A model generated the notes under the pieces. The model saw only the letters and a program-made list of their open reading frames with translations. It made no database searches and was not told the origin of the DNA. Made by a program: the position numbers and the translations under genes. From contig NZ_CAKVAM010000002.1 in NCBI RefSeq assembly GCF_934725225.1, positions 186,001-250,000 of the forward strand: 64,000 nucleotides of DNA, given 5' to 3'. This stretch comes from an uncultured Treponema sp. GTDB lineage: Bacteria > Spirochaetota > Spirochaetia > Treponematales > Treponemataceae. Shown piece after piece: positions 8,611-14,450 of this stretch (position 1 is its first letter; every line of letters starts with the position of its first letter).

Positions 8611-8825
8611 CAGGGCAAGCGCATTATAAATAATTTAAGTAAAGTTTGCGCGAAGGAACGGTTTCTGGGGCAAAAACACTCTGATTGTTGCGACCGCATG
8701 AGCGGACAATTCTATAGTTACTTTGCAACAATCAGCGTGTAGCGCATTATTGCGCGATTTTGAACCAGGAAACCGTGTCTGAAAGGCAATTTTATGCTGA
8801 ATACATTTATAATGCGTTTGCCCTG
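8611..8825. mobile_element. 215-bp inverted-repeat element (MITE-like)
   Basis: The ends 8611-8631 and 8805-8825 are inverted copies matching at 20 of 21 positions. Inside are further nested inverted repeats: 8657-8668 with 8765-8776 (one-base bulge) and CTGATTGTTGC 8681-8691 with its exact complement at 8725-8735. CATAATA occurs directly left of the element and again 3 bases beyond its right end, a possible target duplication. No coding capacity is present. The structure fits a miniature inverted-repeat element or a long folded RNA. Confidence 0.6.
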
Positions 8826-8911
8826 GCACATAATAAATATAAAATTGCAATTTTCCTTGAATGCAATTATAATTTAATTGATTTGTAATTTTGAAATTAT
8901 GCGAGGTTTGT

Positions 8912-9208
8912 ATGCCGTTAAAGCTTATAGGAATTTTATTTTTAGTTGTGCTTGTAGCTCTTCTTACAGGATTCAATCTTTCTAACAAGTGCTCGATCTG
9001 GTTTTTTCATAGCTTTGAAGATATTCCGGTTTTTGCAGCTCTGCTTTCCGCTTTTTTGGCTGGCGTTGTAATTACGCTTCCGTTCACATTTGGAAAAAAA
9101 CGAAAAACAGATTCGCTGCCTGAAACAAAAAAGAAAGAAAAAAAATCCAAGCAGAATATTCAGAGTGAAGAAACACCTTTGCAGCAACCGCAGGAAAATG
9201 CTGAATGA
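8912..9208 (+). CDS. LapA-domain (DUF1049-like) inner-membrane protein
   Basis: The 98-residue protein has two membrane helices (about residues 3-22 and 37-58) joined by a short loop, then a lysine/glutamate-rich cytoplasmic tail. This is the layout of LapA-domain proteins, which in Escherichia coli act with LapB in lipopolysaccharide control. Treponemes lack classical LPS, so the role here is open. The ATG follows GAGG, and the stop overlaps the next gene as ATGA, so the two are co-translated. Confidence 0.7.
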   Translation: MPLKLIGILFLVVLVALLTGFNLSNKCSIWFFHSFEDIPVFAALLSAFLAGVVITLPFTFGKKRKTDSLPETKKKEKKSKQNIQSEETPLQQPQENAE

Positions 9209-10215
9209 AAAAATTATTGCTTGCATTTTGCGCTTGTGTTGCTTCCGTTTCAGTTTTTGCGCAGAATAAAAAATCCGCGGAAATCATAAAAAAGGAAGCC
9301 TTAAAGCAGGAAAACGTCCTTGATTCAATTGACTATTTAAAGCGCAACCTTGACTTTGCCGATACTGCCGCGGACACTCGTTCTCTTCTATATTATACTG
9401 GAACTTTGCAGGAGCAGCTCGGGCTTTATACCGACGCCGGAAATTCCTATGCAAAGGCGGCTGGCATTGCGGCGCACGACGCTTCAAATATGCCAAAAGT
9501 TACTTCTGAGCAACTTGTGCTGAATGCGGTTAGGGCAAATCTTTGCGCTGGCAACTGGGAAACAGCCGACTCTTACTTGAACAGCGCGGTAAGAAATTCC
9601 AAGAATGAAACAGTTTCAGCCACAGTCAAACTTTATTCTGTTTGGAGCGAACTTTGCAAGGCATCTTCTGTTCCCGGCGCAGATATTTCCGATTCCGTGG
9701 AGCTTTTAAAGGCTTACAGTTCAATGCAGTCCATGAAAAGCGTAAAGGCGCAGGTTCTTTTTACTTTATGGCATTTGACATCTGCAAGAATATATGCGGA
9801 AGAATTGAACCGTGAATTTCCTTTAAGCCCGGAAGCTTCTGTTGCAAATGGAAAAAGCCAGATAATGCGCGTTCCGTTCTGGTACTTTGTGCCGAAAGAA
9901 AATTCCGCTTCAGCTTCACACAACCGCTACACTGAAAATTCAGAATCACAAAAAAAAGAAACTTCCGTTCAGTCTGAAATTTCTTTATCGCAAAAACATC
10001 CCGGAAAAAAACAGCAGCTTGGGCTTTTTAAGAAAAAAGAAAATGCCGATGACTGCATAAGAAATGCAAAACAAAAAGGCTTCGATGCATACTGCTACAC
10101 AGAAACTCGCTCCAGCGGAACAACATATTTCATAGTCGCCGTGGACGAAAACGCCAGCATGACAATGGGGCAAAAACTAAAAAACGCCGGCATAGACTGT
10201 TATACGATTGAATAA
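9205..10215 (+). CDS. Secreted TPR-like protein with C-terminal SPOR domain
   Basis: The 336-residue product has a signal peptide (MKKLLLAFCACVASVSVFA, cut near residue 19), an alpha-helical TPR-like body (about 25-230), a low-complexity linker rich in S, K and E, and a C-terminal SPOR domain (about 260-336, ending AGIDCYTIE). SPOR domains bind denuded septal peptidoglycan, so a periplasmic protein acting at division sites is likely. It overlaps the LapA-like gene by four bases. Confidence 0.8.
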   Translation: MKKLLLAFCACVASVSVFAQNKKSAEIIKKEALKQENVLDSIDYLKRNLDFADTAADTRSLLYYTGTLQEQLGLYTDAGNSYAKAAGIAAHDASNMPKVTSEQLVLNAVRANLCAGNWETADSYLNSAVRNSKNETVSATVKLYSVWSELCKASSVPGADISDSVELLKAYSSMQSMKSVKAQVLFTLWHLTSARIYAEELNREFPLSPEASVANGKSQIMRVPFWYFVPKENSASASHNRYTENSESQKKETSVQSEISLSQKHPGKKQQLGLFKKKENADDCIRNAKQKGFDAYCYTETRSSGTTYFIVAVDENASMTMGQKLKNAGIDCYTIE

Positions 10216-10240
10216 AAGTTGCCACACGGATTGGAAAAGC

Positions 10241-10960
10241 ATGAAAAAAATCATTAATTTCATATTGGTATTTTTATTGTTCTCGAAAATATTTGCGTAT
10301 GAAGTTAACGATTTTTCAGATTGCGAATGGTTTGACAATATATCTGTAGAATATATCATTAATTATCAGAAGCCGATTTTTGATAAATACGATATTGTAA
10401 GTTTCAGTTTTCCTAAGAAAAATAATTCGTCTGATTATAAAGACTGGGGATATTACAGCATTTCCGGAATAGGAGGAGTTGGAGCTATTTATTCAGTAGA
10501 AAAAAAGGATGATAATAAGTTCGTTTTCGAATATGGCTATTTTCCTTCTTCAGATAATCAAAATGAGAAACCTGTAAAAATGTCTGAACCTAATATATGT
10601 ACAGTTTATGTTCAAAATGAAAATACTTTAATTCTTGTAAATCCTCCGCTTGGCATATACAGAAAAACTTTGTATAGAAAAAATTTGGGCAAGAATCCAA
10701 ATGTAAAAATGGAAGACGGCGTTGTAAACGATTTAAATGTAAGAATTAGACTTGAACCAAATACAAAAGGACTTGTTTTAGGCAAATTGCAAACTGGAAC
10801 TAATGTAAAAATAATAAAGCAATCAGAACCATATATAGCTGATGGAAAAAATAATTGTTGGTATCAAATACAACTGGATGGCTATCCTGTATGCTGGATA
10901 TTTGGAGAGTATATATCCAAGAGAGAAGATTATTTCAAGAATTTCGGAGTAGTAGAATAA
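10241..10960 (+). CDS. Exported protein with C-terminal SH3 domain
   Basis: The 239-residue protein begins with a signal peptide (MKKIINFILVFLLFSKIFA). Residues 20-160 form an unassigned domain. The last 75 residues are a bacterial SH3 domain, recognisable from NDLNVRIRLEPNTKGLVLGKL and a later W in PVCWIFGEYI. Bacterial SH3 domains usually bind cell-wall or protein ligands outside the membrane. The ribosome site is weak (GGATTGGAAAAGC). The gene is A/T-rich compared with its neighbours. Confidence 0.75.
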   Translation: MKKIINFILVFLLFSKIFAYEVNDFSDCEWFDNISVEYIINYQKPIFDKYDIVSFSFPKKNNSSDYKDWGYYSISGIGGVGAIYSVEKKDDNKFVFEYGYFPSSDNQNEKPVKMSEPNICTVYVQNENTLILVNPPLGIYRKTLYRKNLGKNPNVKMEDGVVNDLNVRIRLEPNTKGLVLGKLQTGTNVKIIKQSEPYIADGKNNCWYQIQLDGYPVCWIFGEYISKREDYFKNFGVVE

Positions 10961-11013
10961 TATCATATAATGAAAGAAGTTTTGATATTGAAGGAAAGCA
11001 AAGAAAGGCAAAT

Positions 11014-11048
11014 AAAAAAAGCCGCCAAGCGTTTTAGTTCTTAGCGGC
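11014..11048 (-). terminator. Rho-independent terminator of glyA
   Basis: On the minus strand GCCGCTAAG (11048-11040) pairs with CTTGGCGGC (11029-11021), one G-T pair included, and is followed by seven T. It lies 20 bases after the glyA stop. Confidence 0.85.
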
Positions 11049-11067
11049 AATTTTGAAATATATTGGC

Positions 11068-12573
11068 TTAAAGTCCTTTTACAAATTCTTTTTTAAGGAA
11101 ATCAAGGTCAAGTTCTGGATAAAGAACGTGCTTTGAAAGAAGCTCCTGAACTTCTTTTTCTGCCTTTGCCTGAACTGATTCATCAAGCTCTATTTTTCCC
11201 TTTGCAGGCTTTCCGTCTTTTGTAAGTCCTGGCTTTGTTCCCTTTAGGACAAGGTCAATAATTTCCGCGACTTTCTTCATGTCGTTTTCATTCATGCCCA
11301 AAGTTGTAAGCCCCGGAGTTCCAATGCGGATTCCAGAAGTCCACCAGGCTCCGTTCTTGTCATAAGGAAGAGCGTTTGCGTTTGCTGTAACACCGCATTT
11401 GAACAGTGCCGCCTCCGCCTGTTTTCCTGTAAGACCGTAAGTTGTAACGTCAACGAGCATAAGGTGATTGTCTGTTCCGCCGGTCTGAAGTTTCATTCCT
11501 TTTTCAATGCAGGCAGCAGCAAGAGCCTGGGCGTTCTTTACAACATTCTGCGCATAAGCCTGATATGCAGGAGTTTTCGCCTCTTTGAAAGCAACAGCTT
11601 TTGCCGCGACAATGTGGTTCAGAGGTCCGCCTAGAACCATAGGGCAGCCTTTGTTCACATAGTCTGTGAACTCTTTCTTGCATAGAATGAGCGCGCCGCG
11701 TGGTCCGCGTAAAGTCTTGTGTGTTGTAGTCGTAACAACATCAGCCCATTTTACAGGGTCGTAGTCGCCTGTGAAAACTTTTCCTGCAACAAGACCTGCA
11801 AAGTGCGCCATGTCCACCATAAGAACTGCGCCGCATTTGTCAGCAATCTCGCGGAATCTCTTAAAGTTGATTTTTCTTGGATATGCGCTGAATCCTGTAA
11901 GAAGAATAAGAGGCTTTACTTCCATCGCCTGTTTTTCTATTGCATCGTAGTCCAGAAGCCCGGTTTCCTTGTCAACTCCGTAAGGATGGCTTTCAAACAT
12001 ACGGGCGGAAACATTCATTTTGTATCCGTGAGTAAGGTGTCCGCCGCATGAATAGTCAAGCCCCATAAGACGCTGGTTGCCGAATCTTTTGCGCAGAATG
12101 TCGAACTGCTCGGCATTAAGCTCCGCAAGAGACTTTACGCCCATTTCCTCAAGAGTTGGAGTTTCAACAGTCTTTGAAAGAATTGCCCAGTAAGCAACAA
12201 GGTTCGCGTCGCATCCGGCATGAGGCTGAACATAAGCGTAGTCTGCTCCAAAAAGCTCGGCGGCTTCTTTTGCGGCAGTTTTTTCTACTGAATCGATGTT
12301 TTCGCATCCGCCGTAGTAACGGTGCTCCGGAAACCCTTCCGCGTATTTGTCTGTAAGAAGGTTTCCCATTGCGGCCTGAACATTGAGCGAGCAGTAGTTT
12401 TCACTTGCCACAAGCTTTAAATGCCGACGCTGGGTTTCAAGCTCCTTTACAATGTCTTCTGCAATTTCCGGGGCTACATCAGAGACAAGCTGAAGATTCG
12501 CAACATAGGAAGTCATGGCAGGATTCAGTTTTCCGCCGCATTCCTTTACATAGTTTTCAAGTGGAGTAGGCAT
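11068..12573 (-). CDS. glyA: Serine hydroxymethyltransferase
   Basis: The 501-residue enzyme interconverts serine and glycine with transfer of a one-carbon unit to tetrahydrofolate, using pyridoxal phosphate. The Schiff-base lysine lies in TTTTHKTLRGPRG, and the substrate region YYGGCENID is present. The protein is about 80 residues longer than the usual 420, with the extra length at both ends; longer SHMTs of this kind occur in spirochaetes. The ATG at 12573 is preceded by GCGAGGTGAG; the GTG at 12582 lies inside that ribosome site and is less likely. It is transcribed alone, with its own terminator. Confidence 0.95.
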   Translation of the reverse strand: MPTPLENYVKECGGKLNPAMTSYVANLQLVSDVAPEIAEDIVKELETQRRHLKLVASENYCSLNVQAAMGNLLTDKYAEGFPEHRYYGGCENIDSVEKTAAKEAAELFGADYAYVQPHAGCDANLVAYWAILSKTVETPTLEEMGVKSLAELNAEQFDILRKRFGNQRLMGLDYSCGGHLTHGYKMNVSARMFESHPYGVDKETGLLDYDAIEKQAMEVKPLILLTGFSAYPRKINFKRFREIADKCGAVLMVDMAHFAGLVAGKVFTGDYDPVKWADVVTTTTHKTLRGPRGALILCKKEFTDYVNKGCPMVLGGPLNHIVAAKAVAFKEAKTPAYQAYAQNVVKNAQALAAACIEKGMKLQTGGTDNHLMLVDVTTYGLTGKQAEAALFKCGVTANANALPYDKNGAWWTSGIRIGTPGLTTLGMNENDMKKVAEIIDLVLKGTKPGLTKDGKPAKGKIELDESVQAKAEKEVQELLSKHVLYPELDLDFLKKEFVKGL

Positions 12574-12748
12574 TGGACTCACCTCGCTTTATAAATTTAA
12601 ACTTGAAGTATTTTAGTTGAATCTCGCTCTTTCCGCAAGTAAGCTGAATTTTTGAAGCACAGGCAAGGTTTCTAGGCTTTAGCACAAGGCGCACCAGTCT
12701 GCACCGTTACGCTTTATATGTAATGAACAAGGTATGTATGGATTATGA

Positions 12749-12946
12749 AATTAAGCTGATTTTTATGTGGAATTAACTTAAAAACAAAACAAAATTAAGT
12801 TAAAATTAAAGTGAAATTAAGTTAAAATTAAAACAAAATCAACTTAAAATTAAAGTGAAATTAAATTAAAAACAAAGCAGAATTAAGTTGATTTTAGAAT
12901 GAAATTAAGTTGATTTTGCACTAGTATTAACTTAAAAATTGTCTCA
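12749..12946. repeat. Nine tandem 22-bp imperfect repeats
   Basis: Units begin at 12749, 12771, 12793, 12815, 12837, 12859, 12881, 12903 and 12925, each exactly 22 bases. The first nine bases are conserved (AATTAAGTT and close variants, some AATTAACTT), while the remaining 13 vary but stay A/T-rich. The period is close to two helical turns, so the conserved halves lie on one face of the DNA. It occupies the intergenic region between glyA and the variable lipoprotein gene. Function unknown; iteron-like or protein-binding arrays look similar. Confidence 0.85.
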
Positions 12947-13059
12947 AAAATTGTCTGTTTTTAACTTTATTTTAAGGACGCTAAAGCAGTAAGCACGGTC
13001 TTCACAAGGTGGTGGATGGACTGTAGGAAAGCTTGGTATTAGAACATTATTGCTGATAG

Positions 13060-13108
13060 AAAGAGCTGCCTTGCTAATTTTTAATTGTAAAAGACAGCTC
13101 TTTTTTTT
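13060..13108 (+). terminator. Orphan rho-independent terminator
   Basis: AAAGAGCTG (13060-13068) pairs perfectly with CAGCTCTTT (13095-13103), followed by a T run to 13108. No plus-strand gene precedes it, so it either ends a small RNA or is left over from a lost gene. Confidence 0.7.
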
Positions 13109-13162
13109 AACTCGACATTCGACCTATAAAACTTTTGTTAAAACGCAAGCAGATTGTTTTTC

Positions 13163-13191
13163 TTGACACCATAAAATTTGTATGGTAGCTT
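13163..13191 (+). promoter_or_regulatory. Sigma-70-type promoter of the variable lipoprotein gene
   Basis: A perfect -35 TTGACA (13163-13168) is followed after 17 bases by a weak -10 TAGCTT (13186-13191), 27 bases before the ATG. Confidence 0.5.
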
Positions 13192-13218
13192 TAAAAAATT
13201 ATACGGGGGTGGTAAAAA

Positions 13219-14101
13219 ATGAAAACCTTAAAAAAATGTTTTAGCGTGGCTGGCGACCGTAAAAGCAGGCTGTCTTTTGCGACTTTTGTTATCTGCGGAA
13301 TTATACTGCTTGCTGTTCCCTTGCAGATTTCATGCTCTGACTCAGGAGACGACAGTGGAGATTCAATTGTTGAGGGGGGGGGCTGACAGAAACAATTCCG
13401 ATGACTCTGTCAAAACTGCCTTGGAAGAGGGCGTTACGTCTGCAAATGTTGACAAGCTGATGATTGCTGTTCCGGGGAAGAATTTTTCTATTCTTGCAAC
13501 AGAAGTTACACAGGAGCTTTACAAGTCAGTTATGGGAGAAAATCCGAGCTCATTCAAAGGAGAAAAAAATCTTCCTGTGGAAACTGTGAGCTGGTATGAC
13601 GCAGTTTATTTTTGCAACAAATTAAGTAAGATTTGCGGTTTGACTCCAGTCTATGATGTTGATGGCGAAACTGATGTAGAAAAATGGAGCTATGTTCCTA
13701 ATAAGGGAAATGAAATAACAAAAACTGTAAGCCAAAATGAAAATGCCAACGGCTACCGCCTGCCAACAGTAGCTGAATGGCAGTGGGCTGCAAAGGGAGG
13801 GCAGGAATTCACGTACAGCGGCAGCGGCAACCTTGACGAAGTAGGCTGGTATAACGGCAACAGCGAGGAAAAAACACATCCTGTAGCACAGAAAGATCCT
13901 AACGGCTACGGTCTTTACGACATGAGCGGCAATGTTTGGGAATGGTGCTGGGATTCCGACAGCGGCGACGGACGCTATGACTGCGGCGGCTGGCTCAACT
14001 ACGCCGGGCTCTGCGGGGTGGTGGGCTACGAGATCTGGGATCTCGCCGGCTACAGGAGCGGCCGCCTGGGCTTCCGCATTGTCCGTAGTACAGGCAAGTA
14101 A
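13219..14101 (+). CDS. Phase-variable FGE/C-type-lectin-like lipoprotein, probable DGR target (out of frame as read)
   Basis: From ATG 13219 (GGGGGTGG ribosome site) the frame encodes a basic N-terminus, a hydrophobic helix and a lipobox ending LQISC, so a lipoprotein signal is present. After a run of nine G (13374-13382) this frame stops at TGA 13384-13386. One G fewer, or two more, would join it to the long downstream frame, which reaches TAA 14099-14101. That frame is a formylglycine-generating-enzyme/sulfatase-modifying domain: VTQELYKSVMGENPSSF, GYRLPTVAEWQWAAKGG, DMSGNVWEWCWD and LGFRIVRS. This C-type-lectin-like fold is the scaffold of DGR-diversified proteins such as Treponema denticola TvpA. 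The segment between GG and LGFR is unusually G/C-rich and A-poor. Likely a surface ligand-binding protein with on/off and sequence variation. A true dead pseudogene cannot be excluded. Confidence 0.85.
13374..13382 (+). repeat. Poly-G tract (nine G), candidate phase-variation switch
   Basis: Nine consecutive G lie 155 bases inside the coding region, just after the lipoprotein signal sequence. The length puts the gene out of frame in this copy. Slipped-strand mispairing at such tracts is a known way to switch surface proteins, and a few treponemal genes are controlled by poly-G tracts. Confidence 0.75.
13960..14085 (+). other. Candidate DGR variable region
   Basis: Of the 100 bases 13981-14080, 70 are G or C and only 11 are A, against an A/T-rich surrounding. 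Encoded residues follow the FGE pattern W-x-x-x-A-x-x-C ... R-x-x-x-L-G-F-R, with the variable positions filled by mixed residues (L, N, Y, G, L, G, V, V, Y, E, I, W, D). In known DGR targets these positions are AAC codons in the template and become randomised at A. The 3' part from GGCTTCCGC would be the invariant homing end. Template repeat and reverse transcriptase are not in the window. Confidence 0.65.
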
Positions 14102-14215
14102 TAGCGAGCTGCGGCTGTGCAGTGCCAGCACAATGAGGCGTTAAGCCGAATGGAGCAGGCTCGCAACAGATGCAGCGAGCAGGTACTGTTGTAAAAAAAA
14201 AGATAGATTCCCGCA

Positions 14216-14310
14216 TCGAGTGCGGAAATGACATACAAACAAGCACGGGAATGACAAATTAGCAAGAGTGTGAATGTCATATAAGCAAGTGCGGGAATGA
14301 CATATGGGGA
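14216..14310. repeat. Short dispersed repeats with GGAATGACAT core
   Basis: Four imperfect units of about 22-24 bases follow the variable lipoprotein gene, each with a form of GTGCGGGAATGACAT (one is GTGTGAATGTCAT). The same AATGACA/TGTCATT words bound other intergenic repeats in this window (24127-24226, 25644-25672). They do not code. The whole gap 14102-14450 otherwise holds only the valS promoter. Confidence 0.5.
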
Positions 14311-14373
14311 AGCGCAGAGTGGAATCATAGAACTTGTTAGATATACCTTGAATGTCTCATCTTTATCTTTTCA

Positions 14374-14402
14374 TTGCAAACATCAAAAAAAAATATTATA
14401 AT
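14374..14402 (+). promoter_or_regulatory. Sigma-70-type promoter of valS
   Basis: TTGCAA (14374-14379), 17 bases, then a perfect TATAAT (14397-14402), 49 bases before the valS start. Confidence 0.7.
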
Positions 14403-14450
14403 TTTGCTTTATAAAAAAAAGCACAGGTCTGTGTGTTGATAGAGGTTACG

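Larger units (their letters stand above)
12584..13218. other. Long intergenic region between glyA and the variable lipoprotein gene
   Basis: No gene is visible in these 635 bases. The region holds the glyA leader (12584-12720), the 22-bp repeat array, an orphan terminator near 13060-13108 and the promoter of the downstream gene. The stretch 12950-13059 upstream of the terminator could encode a small RNA but has no recognised family. Confidence 0.6.

Noticed and set aside
12584..12720. ZTP-type riboswitch before glyA (leader has GACTGG and TTGCCTG)
   Set aside because: The conserved central GGGGAG-type core and proper stems are missing, and no terminator or sequestering hairpin is visible.
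12749..12946. CRISPR array
   Set aside because: The period of 22 bp leaves no room for spacers, repeats are imperfect and no cas genes are present.
13219..14101. Complete DGR locus
   Set aside because: No reverse transcriptase, accessory gene or A-rich template repeat occurs in the window; only a target-like gene is supported.
13622..14131. Minus-strand alanine-rich ORF over the variable lipoprotein gene
   Set aside because: Its composition simply reflects the G/C-rich variable region read backwards.
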